The position numbers and the translations under genes were made by a program. This document shows positions 18,110-27,714 of a stretch of 64,000 nucleotides of DNA, piece by piece. The stretch's first letter is position 1. Each line of letters starts with the position of its first letter. Origin of the DNA: JAKQIM01 sp964633225 (GTDB lineage Bacteria; Chloroflexota; Anaerolineae; Anaerolineales; UBA4823); the NCBI GenBank assembly GCA_964633225.1, contig CAZWFQ010000009.1, forward strand, positions 6,297-70,296, read 5' to 3'. The notes under the pieces are model-generated. The model made no database searches. It had not been told where the DNA came from and saw only the letters and a list, made by a program, of their open reading frames with translations.

Positions 18110-19639
18110 ATGTCCAACCAACTAATTGAATGTATCTCCAATTATTCCGAAGCCCGCCGGCCCCAGGTCGTCGAAGCCATCATCCAATCCATCACCGCCG
18201 TCCCTGGCGTCACCCTGCTCGACCATCACTCTGACACCGATCACAACCGCACCGTCGTCACCTTCGTTGGCGCTCCCGAGCCAGTAGTCGAAGCCGCCTT
18301 CCAATCCATCAAAAAGGCCGCCGAACAGATCAACCTGGACGAGCACACCGGCGAACACCCCCGCATCGGTGCCACCGACGTCGTTCCCTTTGTGCCTATC
18401 TCGGGCATCACCATGGAAGACTGCACCCTGCTGGCGACCCGCCTGGCGCGCCGCGTGGGCGAAGAGCTGCGAATCCCAGTCTATTTATATGAAGAGGCCG
18501 CCACCCGCCCAGAACGGAAAAACCTGGAAAACATCCGCCGCGGCCAGTATGAAGCGCTCAAAGCCGAGATGGGTGTAGACCCTGCTCGCGACCCTGATTT
18601 TGGCCCTAACCGAGTTGGCCCGGCTGGCGCCACAGTCATCGGCGCTCGCCAGCCGCTGGTGGCCTTTAACGTCTACCTGACCACAGAGGATGTCTCAATT
18701 GCCGATAAGATCGCCCGCTCTGTGCGCCATTCATCCGGCGGCTTGCGCTTCGTAAAAGCCTTGGGCCTGCTGGTTGAAGGCCGGGCCCAGGTCTCGATGA
18801 ACCTGACCAACTACCGCCGCACCCCCATCCCACGCGTGGTAGAGATGGTGCGCCGCGAGGCCGAGCGCTACGGTGTAACCATCCACCACACCGAGCTGGT
18901 CGGGCTCATCCCACAAGAGGCCCTGGTAGATACGGCTGTCTGGTACACCCAGCTTGACCAGTTCGACAAAGAACAATTACTTGAGCGCAAGTTGTATGCT
19001 GCCACCGCGGGCCAATCCTTCGAAGCCGCCCCCGATTTCATTGCCCAGTTAGCAGCCGGCACCCCCGCCCCAGGCGGCGGCTCGGCCGCTGCACACACCG
19101 GCGCAGCGGCGGCGGCCCTGGTGGCGATGGTCTGCCGCCTGACAATTGGCAGGAAGAAATACGCCGCTGTAGAAGCCCAGATGCGCCAGGTGTTAGAGCA
19201 AGCCGAGAGCCTGCGCGCCGACCTGGCCGCCGGCGTGGAAAAAGACGCCGCAGCTTATGAGCAAGTCATGGCCTCTTACAAGCTGCCCAAAGACACCCCT
19301 GAGCAAGAAGCCGAGCGCAACGCAGTCATCGAGCAGGCCATGCTTGCCGCGGCCAAAGTCCCATTAGAAACTGCCCGCATGGCCGTCCAGGTGCTTGAAC
19401 TGGCTGTGCAGGCGGTTTCGGTTGGCAATGTCAATACGCTCTCAGATGGCGGAACCAGTGCCGCGTTGGCCATCGCCTGCCTCACCGGCAGCGGCCTGAA
19501 CGTGCGCACCAACGTCCACAGCCTGCAAGATCCTGCCACCGGACAGCCGCTTCTGGCCGATCTGCAATCCCTGGAGGCCCGCACCCACCAGTTCGAGAAG
19601 CAGATCCAGGCAGTCATCCACGAACGGGGCGGTTTCTAA
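18110..19639 (+). CDS. ftcD: Glutamate formimidoyltransferase-cyclodeaminase (FTCD)
   Basis: The 509-residue protein fuses a formiminotransferase N- and C-domain (about 1-300: LIECISNYSEARR, HTGEHPRIGATDVVPFVPI) to formimidoyl-tetrahydrofolate cyclodeaminase (about 325-509: GTPAPGGGSAAAHTGAAAAA). It transfers the formimino group of formiminoglutamate to tetrahydrofolate and then releases ammonia, linking histidine breakdown to the folate pool. Length and order match the fused animal enzyme of about 540 residues. The start is fixed by GAGG at 18100; longer in-frame starts lie in the promoter region. It appears to head an operon with the next three genes. No other hut genes are in view. Confidence 0.92.
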   Translation: MSNQLIECISNYSEARRPQVVEAIIQSITAVPGVTLLDHHSDTDHNRTVVTFVGAPEPVVEAAFQSIKKAAEQINLDEHTGEHPRIGATDVVPFVPISGITMEDCTLLATRLARRVGEELRIPVYLYEEAATRPERKNLENIRRGQYEALKAEMGVDPARDPDFGPNRVGPAGATVIGARQPLVAFNVYLTTEDVSIADKIARSVRHSSGGLRFVKALGLLVEGRAQVSMNLTNYRRTPIPRVVEMVRREAERYGVTIHHTELVGLIPQEALVDTAVWYTQLDQFDKEQLLERKLYAATAGQSFEAAPDFIAQLAAGTPAPGGGSAAAHTGAAAAALVAMVCRLTIGRKKYAAVEAQMRQVLEQAESLRADLAAGVEKDAAAYEQVMASYKLPKDTPEQEAERNAVIEQAMLAAAKVPLETARMAVQVLELAVQAVSVGNVNTLSDGGTSAALAIACLTGSGLNVRTNVHSLQDPATGQPLLADLQSLEARTHQFEKQIQAVIHERGGF

Positions 19640-19644
19640 TCCCA

Positions 19645-21444
19645 ATGCTGTCTCTCCACCAGGCGAATCGATTCGCCACACCAAGACCCCAAGGCCTGCC
19701 GGAAGGCAGGCTCTTGGATACGGTGGGTATAGTTCCACCTGCAGGTTGGCACAGTCTCCTGCTGCGGGTTATTTTGCTGTTGAGCATTTTCATCCTCACT
19801 TCTTGCACCCCTCTTCCAACGCCAACCACCACCGCACCATCTGCAACCACGGCAGCCTCTCCAACCGTGGCGGCTACATCAACCTCCACCGCCGTCCCCA
19901 CACCCACAGAGGAGCCAACGGCCACCCCAGCCCCGCCGACGCTTTACATTGCCCCCTACCTGCCCGCCGAACTAAGCACAGGGATCGCCATTTCTGACAC
20001 CCTCCAACAGACCGATAACGATGCCACCGCCACTTACTGGCTGGGGGTTGGCAAGCATGCCAGCGCCCCCATCGGGCACTGGATCTATGCCCTGGCGGCC
20101 CCCTTTCCTACCCTCACTGAAGAGATCACTTTCTCAGACCTGATGGAGGCCTGGGCCGGCCAACCAGAAAGCCCCCTGGCTGGGCAAACCCTGTTGATGG
20201 ACCAGGCCACCCTGGATCTCTTCACCGCCTGGCTGGCTGGCCCGGTTGAGGGCCTGGTGCGCGTGCTGCCCGCTGACCAGATCCTGGATGAAGCCTGGTC
20301 GAGCGGTGCATGGGCCATCATCCCCTTCGAGTCCATCGAACCGCGCTGGAAAGTACTCGCCATCGATGGCCAATCCCCTCTCAGCGCCGATTTCGCCCCC
20401 CAGACCTACCCCCTGGCCGTTCCCATCCTCCTGCTAGGTGAGTTCCGCCAGGAGTTGACCAGACTACCCCAAGGCTTGAGCCTGCCGCTTTCGAATCGCG
20501 ACCCCAACCTGCTCACCACCGTGGCGCTCACCGGGGTCACCGCCCTGGTGCGCGGCACTGCCGTGTGGATGGAGCGCTACGGCATCACCTATCCCGCCGA
20601 AGATATAGGCCCCCTGCTTACCAGTGCCAATATCACCCACATCTCCAACGAGATCCCCTTCACCCCCGACTGCCCCTTCCCTGAGCTTCAACCTAGCGAA
20701 TTGATCTTTTGCTCCAGCCCCAGCTACATCGAGCTGCTCGACACGCTCAGCCCGGAAGTGATCGAGCTGACGGGCGACCACTTTGGCGATTGGGGCGCCG
20801 AAGCCATGCACTACACCCTCGATCTATATACCGGGCGCGGCTGGCCTGTTTACGGCGGCGGGGCCAACAGTGAAGCCGCCCGTTCTCCTGTGCTCTTTGA
20901 GCATAACGGCAACCGCATTGCCTTCTTGGGCTGCAATATTGGCTGCCAGGTCAAAAACGAAGTCCCCTGCGATGAATATGCCACACCCGATCTGCCCGGC
21001 GCAGCCACCTGCGATTTCGACTGGCTGGAGACGGAGATACCCCGCCTGCGCGCCGAAGGCTACCAGGTCATTTTCACCTTCCAACACAAGGAATACTACA
21101 GCTATCAAGCCCAGCCGGATTTGGAGCGCGATTTCGGCCGCATCGCTGCCGCCGGAGCAGCCGTGGTAAGCGGCAGCCAGTCGCACCAGCCCCACGGCAT
21201 GGCATTTGAGAATGGGGCCTTCCTCCACTACGGACTGGGGAATCTTTTCTTTGACCAGTACCATTACTGTGCAGACTTCGCCTGCGATAACGGATTTATC
21301 GATTGGCATATCTTTTACGCTGGCCGTTACCTGGGCGTTGAACTCATCCCCATCCACTTCGTTGATCTCGCCAAACCACGCCTGATGACCCCAGATGAGC
21401 GCTCTGCCTTCTTGGAGCTGATCTTCGAAGCCTCCGGCTGGTAG
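19645..21444 (+). CDS. CapA-family metallophosphatase-like lipoprotein
   Basis: The 599-residue protein has an N-terminal hydrophobic segment ending in FILTSC (lipobox), a Thr/Pro/Ala-rich linker and a C-terminal CapA/poly-gamma-glutamate-type domain (about 310-590). That domain is marked by ELTGDHFGDWG, YGGGANSEAARSP, FTFQHKEYY, SGSQSHQPHG and YGLGNLFFDQ, which carry the Asp, His and Asn ligands of the metallophosphatase fold. Between linker and CapA domain there are about 200 extra residues (about 95-300) that look like a periplasmic-binding-type fold. The start is uncertain: there is no ribosome site and about 35 residues precede the signal peptide. It is only 5 bp from ftcD. Confidence 0.78.
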   Translation: MLSLHQANRFATPRPQGLPEGRLLDTVGIVPPAGWHSLLLRVILLLSIFILTSCTPLPTPTTTAPSATTAASPTVAATSTSTAVPTPTEEPTATPAPPTLYIAPYLPAELSTGIAISDTLQQTDNDATATYWLGVGKHASAPIGHWIYALAAPFPTLTEEITFSDLMEAWAGQPESPLAGQTLLMDQATLDLFTAWLAGPVEGLVRVLPADQILDEAWSSGAWAIIPFESIEPRWKVLAIDGQSPLSADFAPQTYPLAVPILLLGEFRQELTRLPQGLSLPLSNRDPNLLTTVALTGVTALVRGTAVWMERYGITYPAEDIGPLLTSANITHISNEIPFTPDCPFPELQPSELIFCSSPSYIELLDTLSPEVIELTGDHFGDWGAEAMHYTLDLYTGRGWPVYGGGANSEAARSPVLFEHNGNRIAFLGCNIGCQVKNEVPCDEYATPDLPGAATCDFDWLETEIPRLRAEGYQVIFTFQHKEYYSYQAQPDLERDFGRIAAAGAAVVSGSQSHQPHGMAFENGAFLHYGLGNLFFDQYHYCADFACDNGFIDWHIFYAGRYLGVELIPIHFVDLAKPRLMTPDERSAFLELIFEASGW

Positions 21445-21477
21445 ATCAACCAAGTTTAATTGCTTAAGGAGTATCCC

Positions 21478-22674
21478 ATGAACCCCATTGTAATTGAGAA
21501 AACCAGGCAGGCCGTGCACCTGCTGCAAGAGCAGAAGATCGATCTGTGGCTGACCCTGGTGCGCGAAACACCTGCCCACCGCGACCCGGTGCTCCCCCTC
21601 ATCTACGGCCTTGACCTGACCTGGCAATCGGCCTTGATCTTTACCCGCCGCGGCGAGCGCATCGCCATCGTCGGGCGCCTGGAGGCTGAAGCGGCTCGCC
21701 GTACCGGTGCATACGACAGCGTCTTACTCTACGATCAATCCATCCGGCCTGTTTTGCTTGAAACCCTATCTCGCCTGGATCCTGCCCAGATTGCGGTGAA
21801 TTACTCGCTCAGCGATGTACATGCCGATGGATTAAGCCACGGTTTGTACCGGGCCCTGCTTGGTTATTTAGAAGGCAGCCCGTACGCTGAGCGGCTGATC
21901 TCAGCCGAGAAAGTGGTTGGCGCCCTGCGCGGCAGAAAGACCGCCGCCGAGATTGCCTGCATCCGCGCTGCCGTAGCAAGCACCGAGCAGATCTACCAAC
22001 GCACCTTCGAATTTGCCCAGGTGGGCATGACGGAGATTGAAATTGGCCGTTTCATGCACCAGCAGATTGCCGAGAAGGGCCTGGCCCCTGCCTGGCAGGC
22101 TGATTCTTGTCCTGCGGTCAATACCGGGCCCGAATCAGAGGTGGGCCATGCCGGGCCGACAGACCTGATTGTTCAACCTGGGCACCTGCTGCACTTCGAT
22201 TTTGGGGTCAAACAAGACGACTACTGCTCGGATATCCAGCGCATGATGTACTTCCTGGCCCCCGGAGAGAGCAAACCGCCGGCGGCAGTGCAGCATGGTT
22301 TTCAAACTGTGGTAAAAGCCGTCCAGGCTGCTGCTGCAGCCATGAAACCAGGCGTGCCGGGCTGGCAGATCGATGCCATTGCCCGCGGGGTTGTGACCCA
22401 GGCCGGATATCCAGAGTATCTTTACGGCACCGGGCACCAGGTGGGGCGCACCGTGCACGATGGCGCAGGAATGCTTGGGCCGCTGTGGGAGCGTTACGGC
22501 GAAACACCCAATTACCCGCTCGAACCCGGGCAGGTCTTTACCATAGAGCCGGGGCTGGCAGTTCCAGGTTACGGCTATATTGGTTTAGAAGAGGACGTAC
22601 TGGTTACCGAGCAAGGTGTCGAATTTCTCTGTCAGCCGCAAACCGAACTGATCATCAAACCTACAAACCGTTAA
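21478..22674 (+). CDS. M24 family Xaa-Pro aminopeptidase-like peptidase
   Basis: The 398-residue protein has an N-terminal creatinase-like domain and a C-terminal pita-bread domain. Metal ligands are visible: Asp in LHFDFGV, Asp in CSDIQR, His in GTGHQVGRTVHDG, Glu in TIEPGL and Glu in YIGLEEDVL. It removes N-terminal residues before proline, or acts as a related prolidase. The ATG at 21478 has AAGGAG 6 nt upstream, which rules out an earlier in-frame TTG. It lies 33 bp after the CapA gene and 10 bp before dcd, probably in one operon. Confidence 0.88.
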   Translation: MNPIVIEKTRQAVHLLQEQKIDLWLTLVRETPAHRDPVLPLIYGLDLTWQSALIFTRRGERIAIVGRLEAEAARRTGAYDSVLLYDQSIRPVLLETLSRLDPAQIAVNYSLSDVHADGLSHGLYRALLGYLEGSPYAERLISAEKVVGALRGRKTAAEIACIRAAVASTEQIYQRTFEFAQVGMTEIEIGRFMHQQIAEKGLAPAWQADSCPAVNTGPESEVGHAGPTDLIVQPGHLLHFDFGVKQDDYCSDIQRMMYFLAPGESKPPAAVQHGFQTVVKAVQAAAAAMKPGVPGWQIDAIARGVVTQAGYPEYLYGTGHQVGRTVHDGAGMLGPLWERYGETPNYPLEPGQVFTIEPGLAVPGYGYIGLEEDVLVTEQGVEFLCQPQTELIIKPTNR

Positions 22675-22684
22675 GGAGCTTCTT

Positions 22685-23239
22685 ATGGGACTCAAACCCG
22701 ATCATTGGATCCGCAAAATGGCCGTCGACCAACGCATGATCGAACCTTTCGTTGAAAGCCAGGTACGCCAGGGCGTCATCTCCTACGGCGTCTCATCTTA
22801 CGGCTACGACATCCGGGTGGCCGACGAATTCAAAATTTTCACCAACGTCTATTCTGCCGTTGTAGATCCTAAGAATTTCGATCCCAAATCGATGGTGGAT
22901 TACAAAGGTGATGTGTGCGTTATTCCGCCGAACTCATTTGCCCTGGCCCGTACCATCGAATACTTCCGGATTCCGCGCCAGGTGCTGACGGTCTGCTTGG
23001 GAAAAAGCACCTATGCCCGCTGCGGCATCATTGTCAACGTTACCCCGTTCGAACCCGAGTGGGAAGGCTTTGTGACGCTCGAAATATCAAACACCACCCC
23101 CCTGCCGGCCAAGATCTATGCCAATGAAGGCATTGCGCAGGTGCTCTTCTTCGAAGCCGATGAGGGGTGCCAGACTTCGTATGCCGACAAAAAGGGCAAG
23201 TATCAAAACCAGCAGACCATTGAGCTGCCTAAGCTGTAA
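22685..23239 (+). CDS. dcd: dCTP deaminase
   Basis: The 184-residue protein matches the trimeric dCTP deaminase/dUTPase fold: YGVSSYGYDIRV near 34-45, GKSTYARCGIIVNVTP (106-121) and catalytic Glu133 in FVTLEISN, then KGKYQNQQ near the C-terminus. It converts dCTP to dUTP, feeding dTMP synthesis. An AAGGAG lies 7 nt before the ATG. It ends the operon that begins with ftcD. It could be the bifunctional deaminase/dUTPase form, which sequence reading alone cannot settle. Confidence 0.92.
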   Translation: MGLKPDHWIRKMAVDQRMIEPFVESQVRQGVISYGVSSYGYDIRVADEFKIFTNVYSAVVDPKNFDPKSMVDYKGDVCVIPPNSFALARTIEYFRIPRQVLTVCLGKSTYARCGIIVNVTPFEPEWEGFVTLEISNTTPLPAKIYANEGIAQVLFFEADEGCQTSYADKKGKYQNQQTIELPKL

Positions 23240-23287
23240 AAAGACGCCCCCCATTCGCACAAGCTGGCATTTACTTTCCCCAAAAAA

Positions 23288-26083
23288 TCAATCCTTCATT
23301 CCCAGCAGCTCGTATACAATCTCTTCCTTCTCGCGCCCTTTCACCTTCACCGGTGGAAGTTGGCGCGCGTCTACTAACTCGGCCATCATCTGATAGGCCT
23401 TCTCTGAAAGCAAAATCTGCTCAGGCAGGGCAATCGATTCTAACCGCTGCGACAGGTTAACCGTATCCCCAATGGCCGTGTAGTTGAAAAGCTCGCTGGT
23501 GCCCACGTTGCCCACCATGGCCTCACCACAGGTGATGCCGATACTGAACTGCAAGTGTTTCTCCGCCGGCAGAGTCTGGCGGAAGTCTGCCACCGCCCGG
23601 TTGATCGCCAGGGCAGCGCGGGCTGCCCGCACGGCATAATCCGGCTGAGCATCCGGCGCATTCCACAACGCCATCACCGCGTCGCCCATGAATTTATCCA
23701 GGGTGCCTTCTTGTTCAAGGATTGCCCGCGCCGCCAGGGACAGATACGAATTCAGCACTTCAAACAGGTCTTCAGGCTGAGAATGTTCGCTCAATGGCGT
23801 AAAACCGTGAATATCCGCAAAAATGACCGCCACCTGTTGGCGAATACCATCCAGGTGCAAGCTGCGTGGGGCTGATAGTAACTTGTCGCGCACGCGCGGG
23901 GCCACCACCCGCCCAAATGTCTGGCGGATATGCTCTTGTTCAGCCTCCAACTGGCGCTGCTCGGTCAAGTCATCGATCACGATCGTGGCGCCCTTTGTGC
24001 CCAGTTGCGCATCGCGCAGCGGCGCACAAGATAAGCGCAAGAACAGATCGCCGCGCTCGGCTGTATTGGGGCTCATCTCTTCATCAATCGTTACCGCACC
24101 CTGATGGATGGTGGCATCCGCCATTTTCTTCAGTGCTGGCAGCACACGCTCGATGCGCTTACCAATCACCTGCTCAGCCTTGATCCCCAAAATTTGCTCT
24201 GCCGCCTGGTTGAAGAGCGTCACCTGGCGCTCTGTGTCGGTAGTGATCACGCCCGAAGCGATGGATGCAAAGATATCATCCATCAGGTTTTTCATTTCCA
24301 ATGTCTCAGACAGGTTGCGCTGCAGGTTGGCAAATAAACGCGCATTCTCCAGTGCCAGGGTAGACTGGGCCGCCACCGCGTTGAGGAATTCCATATCATC
24401 GCTGGAGAAGGGTGTCCCTGAAAGTCGCCTGCCTACCCCCAAGAAGCCCGTCAAGCGTCCTTCATAACGCAAAGGGACATAAACCTCGCAGTCCAACACC
24501 TGCAAGACAGCCTGCTCAGAAGCCAGGCCAGCCGGGTAAGATTGGCCGCCTGGCAGCCACACGGCTTGCTGCACCGCGTTCAAGAGGCGCACCAGGGGGC
24601 TTTCGGGGACAATATTTAATCCCTCTGGCGGGTAAGCAGTCACCGGGAAATAAACCGAAGAATCATCGTCATAGAGATAGAGCGTAAAATGCTTGGGCTG
24701 CAATGCCAGGGTGATCTCGCGCTCTAAGATACGCTCTGTCTGGGCCACATCTGGACTGACTACCAGCTCACGCGAGAGCGCCGTCAGGGCGCGGCGGTAA
24801 TCGGCGTTGGTGCGGTAGAACAGCCGGTCGATCGTACGCTGCGCCAGGGTGCGCAGGGGATTGAGCAGCACCACCAGCAAGAAAAGGTACAACGCCACCA
24901 CTGCTGGGTTTGAGGTGCTGACCTGCTTGCGCAAGACCATTGAGACCCCCGCAATCACCAGGTAAAAAACCAGGATCGCCGCAACCGAGGTCAGCAAATA
25001 AGTCATTGCCATGCTCAAGAAGCGGTCCACGTCCAATAAGCGGTAGCGCACAATGGCATAGGCTACCGCCATCAAGAAGAACACAAAAGGAGGAAAATAG
25101 ATCGCAGATTGGAAGGCCGGCACGCTGCCAAAAATGATCGGGATCAGATAGAACAACAGCATAGGGCCAAAAGCCAATGCAGCCCCGAAAATGATGATCC
25201 GGCTCTGCTGGCGGGTGACTGGCGAACTGCTGGAGATGATGCGGACAATCAGGGTCACCAGGAAGAACAAAATTGCCAGTGCCGCCAGCCCATACCCCCA
25301 CAACCAGGGCTGAATATAGCCCCAGGGATCACTCGAAAAGAGCATCTGGCGCAAGTTGAACAGCGCGAGCGGCACCGCCAAGGCCCAAGGCAGCAGCCGC
25401 GTCCAACGATAGCGCTCGAGAAAAGGCATCTCTTTGGGAAAGAGCATAGCCAGGTAGGCCAATGAGCCGGCAGCCACGGTCAGGCTGAGCGACCAACCCA
25501 GGGAGAAATAATGCGTGGTGTTCACGTCCAGGTAAGTGCCCGTTGTTACTGCCAGGCCAGAGGTGAACAACAGGAAGGCCCGCGCCGGCCTACGGTCTCC
25601 GCTCATACGGTAGACCCAAAAACCGCTTCCCCACAAGGCCCAACCCACCAGGTAAGGGATCAAGAACTGCGTCAGCAACTCGCCCAGTTCCACCTGCCGC
25701 GGGCTCACCGTGACCTGGTAGGTTCCCCCCTCACGCACTTCCAACAGAAGGCGCACCGGGGGGTACGCCGCCTGCCCAAGAAGGTTAGTCTGGAGCTGCA
25801 TCTCATCCAGGATGGCGTTCAGTTCTTGCGCATTTGCCACCGGCTGGTCATTTACGGCCCGAATGCGGTCAGGCCACAGCACACCCATCTGGCGGGCGGG
25901 CCAATCCGGTTCACCAATTTTGCTGACCACCAGGTTGGGTTCAACAAACAACCCTAAAAATGGCCGCTGGTACCACCCCCAGGCCCACCAAACAGCCAGG
26001 ATCAACACCGCGGCAATCAGTAAAGCCACCCCCAGGGGCACAAGATCTTTAAACTGCGCCTTAGGGGCAGCCTTAAGGCTCAT
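23288..26083 (-). CDS. Membrane PDZ-like/GAF/PAS class III adenylate cyclase
   Basis: The 931-residue protein has an N-terminal TM, a PDZ-like loop (about 36-130), roughly ten membrane segments (about 135-385), a GAF domain (about 440-595), a PAS domain (about 610-720) and a C-terminal class III cyclase (745-931). Metal-binding Asp757 (FADIHGFT) and Asp801 (KFMGD), purine-selecting Lys797 and Thr869, and transition-state Asn876 and Arg880 (GDTVNLSQR) are all present. It is therefore predicted to be active and to make cAMP (class IIIb pattern). The ATG overlaps the comEA stop by 4 bp, so translation is coupled. Confidence 0.88.
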   Translation of the reverse strand: MSLKAAPKAQFKDLVPLGVALLIAAVLILAVWWAWGWYQRPFLGLFVEPNLVVSKIGEPDWPARQMGVLWPDRIRAVNDQPVANAQELNAILDEMQLQTNLLGQAAYPPVRLLLEVREGGTYQVTVSPRQVELGELLTQFLIPYLVGWALWGSGFWVYRMSGDRRPARAFLLFTSGLAVTTGTYLDVNTTHYFSLGWSLSLTVAAGSLAYLAMLFPKEMPFLERYRWTRLLPWALAVPLALFNLRQMLFSSDPWGYIQPWLWGYGLAALAILFFLVTLIVRIISSSSPVTRQQSRIIIFGAALAFGPMLLFYLIPIIFGSVPAFQSAIYFPPFVFFLMAVAYAIVRYRLLDVDRFLSMAMTYLLTSVAAILVFYLVIAGVSMVLRKQVSTSNPAVVALYLFLLVVLLNPLRTLAQRTIDRLFYRTNADYRRALTALSRELVVSPDVAQTERILEREITLALQPKHFTLYLYDDDSSVYFPVTAYPPEGLNIVPESPLVRLLNAVQQAVWLPGGQSYPAGLASEQAVLQVLDCEVYVPLRYEGRLTGFLGVGRRLSGTPFSSDDMEFLNAVAAQSTLALENARLFANLQRNLSETLEMKNLMDDIFASIASGVITTDTERQVTLFNQAAEQILGIKAEQVIGKRIERVLPALKKMADATIHQGAVTIDEEMSPNTAERGDLFLRLSCAPLRDAQLGTKGATIVIDDLTEQRQLEAEQEHIRQTFGRVVAPRVRDKLLSAPRSLHLDGIRQQVAVIFADIHGFTPLSEHSQPEDLFEVLNSYLSLAARAILEQEGTLDKFMGDAVMALWNAPDAQPDYAVRAARAALAINRAVADFRQTLPAEKHLQFSIGITCGEAMVGNVGTSELFNYTAIGDTVNLSQRLESIALPEQILLSEKAYQMMAELVDARQLPPVKVKGREKEEIVYELLGMKD

Positions 26084-26682
26084 GGCACATCACCGACGGT
26101 GATCAGGTCTTTTATGGCGTCAAATGTCGCCGGTCCAATCCCAGGCACGGCATCGATCGACTCGATCGTGGGGAAGGGGCCTTGTTCTGTACGGTACGTG
26201 ATAATTGCCTGGGCAGTTACCGGCCCAATTTCAGGCAGGCTTTCCAGTTCGGCCTGGGTGGCAGTGTTAATATTGATCAATAATTGCAGTTCGCCCCCAC
26301 GCACTGCCGGTTGGGCGGCACCCTCAACATCCCCAGCAAGCAGGGTTACCGTTGGAACCGCACGGAGCGGGATGAATGCCCGCTGTCCATCTTCTAAAAA
26401 AGCCGCCAGGTTCAAACCGCTGGTATCGGCGTCAGGCGCCAGTCCGCCAGCCGCCTGGATGGCGTCTTGCACCCGGCTGCCCTGCGGCAGGGCGTAAACA
26501 CCTGGTTGGAGCACCGCTCCGCCAACATCCACGGTCACCGGCAAGGGCGTTGGCGCAGGCAGCAGTGTAATTGCTTCGCCGCGCGGCGGGCGGCTCACCA
26601 GGTACAGCAAGCCAGCCCCCAACAAACCGCCTACAACACCAATAGCTACCAGCCGCAGTGTCTCCGACCAGCTTCTATTCAT
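26080..26682 (-). CDS. comEA: ComEA-like DNA-binding protein (SLBB + helix-hairpin-helix)
   Basis: The 200-residue protein has one N-terminal membrane anchor (about 8-30), an SLBB domain (about 48-110, VTVDVGGAVLQPGVYALP) and a C-terminal tandem helix-hairpin-helix (about 135-198, NINTATQAELESLPEIGPVT). This is the layout of ComEA, the receptor that pulls incoming DNA across the envelope during natural transformation. No comEC or pilus genes are in this window. It sits 2 bp after the S1-domain gene and overlaps the cyclase gene by 4 bp, which is an unusual grouping. Confidence 0.9.
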   Translation of the reverse strand: MNRSWSETLRLVAIGVVGGLLGAGLLYLVSRPPRGEAITLLPAPTPLPVTVDVGGAVLQPGVYALPQGSRVQDAIQAAGGLAPDADTSGLNLAAFLEDGQRAFIPLRAVPTVTLLAGDVEGAAQPAVRGGELQLLININTATQAELESLPEIGPVTAQAIITYRTEQGPFPTIESIDAVPGIGPATFDAIKDLITVGDVP

Positions 26683-26684
26683 CT

Positions 26685-27677
26685 CTAATGATCCGCCTGA
26701 TCTGCCAATCTCAGGCTCAACCCCAGGCGTTGGCGCGCCGCATCAACATTCAGCACGCGCGCCCGCACACGCTGTCCTTCGCACAGGGTAAAAGCCTGCT
26801 CTGGGGCGGCAAGGTCTTTGAATTCTGTCACATGGATCAGGCCATCCAGCCCCTCTTCCAGGCGGGCAAAGGCCCCAAATGGGACCACACTGGTGACAAC
26901 AGCATCTACAACCTGCCCGCTGAAGTAACGCTCCTCAGCCGTCTCCCAAGGGTTGGCACGCAGCCGCTTCAAGCTCAGGGCGATGCGCGAACGCGTTTTA
27001 TCGACCTGGATGACGTGCGCCGCAACCTGCTCTCCCACACACACCACATCTGCCGGATGGCGCACGCGCCCCCAAGATAACTCAGAGACGTGGATAAGCC
27101 CTTCTACACCCCCCAAATCTACAAACACACCAAAGTCAGTCACGTTGGTCACGGTGCCAAAGACGCGCTCGCCGGGCTTGATATCGCCGAAAAGCTGGTT
27201 TCGCTTGCCAGAAGTGGCCAGCGCGGCCCGCTCTGAGAACACCACCCGCCCGCGGTCTGGATCGCACTCGATCACCTTGACGTTGATCGCACGCCCCACA
27301 TACGCTTCCAGAAGCGGCTCGCGTTCTTGCTCATCCATCTGGCAATGAATATCGATCAGGTGCGACACAGGCACAAAACCGTGCAGACCGTCCCCACCGA
27401 TCAGCAGGCCGCCGCGATTAAAGCCATTCACCTGCAGATTAAGCGTCTCATCATTGTCAAAGAGTTTTTGGGCATACTCCCAATCAATGGGCTTTGCAGG
27501 AACTCGCGCCGCTCCAGCGGGGTGTTCTGCTACGACACGATTTTCAGCCAGCACTTCTTTGGGAGCCTGGTTCGAGCGCTCTGCCGGGGCATACTTCTCT
27601 TCCTCAGCCAACAGCGCTGCCCACCAGGATTCATCCAGTTCTGGTTGTGCTTGATGATGGATTATACGGTTCACCAC
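26685..27677 (-). CDS. S1-domain RNA-binding protein (ribosomal protein S1-like)
   Basis: The 330-residue protein has an acidic N-terminal extension of about 70 residues and three S1 OB-fold repeats (about 76-150, 163-235 and 249-322). The second repeat has the canonical FGVFVDLGGVEGLIHVSELSW. It would bind mRNA and support translation initiation, as short S1 proteins do in many non-proteobacterial phyla. The start is one of two tandem GTG codons (27677 or 27674); GAAGG lies 4-7 nt upstream. It is the first gene of an operon with comEA and the adenylate cyclase. Confidence 0.85.
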   Translation of the reverse strand: MVNRIIHHQAQPELDESWWAALLAEEEKYAPAERSNQAPKEVLAENRVVAEHPAGAARVPAKPIDWEYAQKLFDNDETLNLQVNGFNRGGLLIGGDGLHGFVPVSHLIDIHCQMDEQEREPLLEAYVGRAINVKVIECDPDRGRVVFSERAALATSGKRNQLFGDIKPGERVFGTVTNVTDFGVFVDLGGVEGLIHVSELSWGRVRHPADVVCVGEQVAAHVIQVDKTRSRIALSLKRLRANPWETAEERYFSGQVVDAVVTSVVPFGAFARLEEGLDGLIHVTEFKDLAAPEQAFTLCEGQRVRARVLNVDAARQRLGLSLRLADQADH

Positions 27678-27714
27678 TAAACCTTCTTTCTTTGCTGAGC
27701 AATACTAGTTTACA

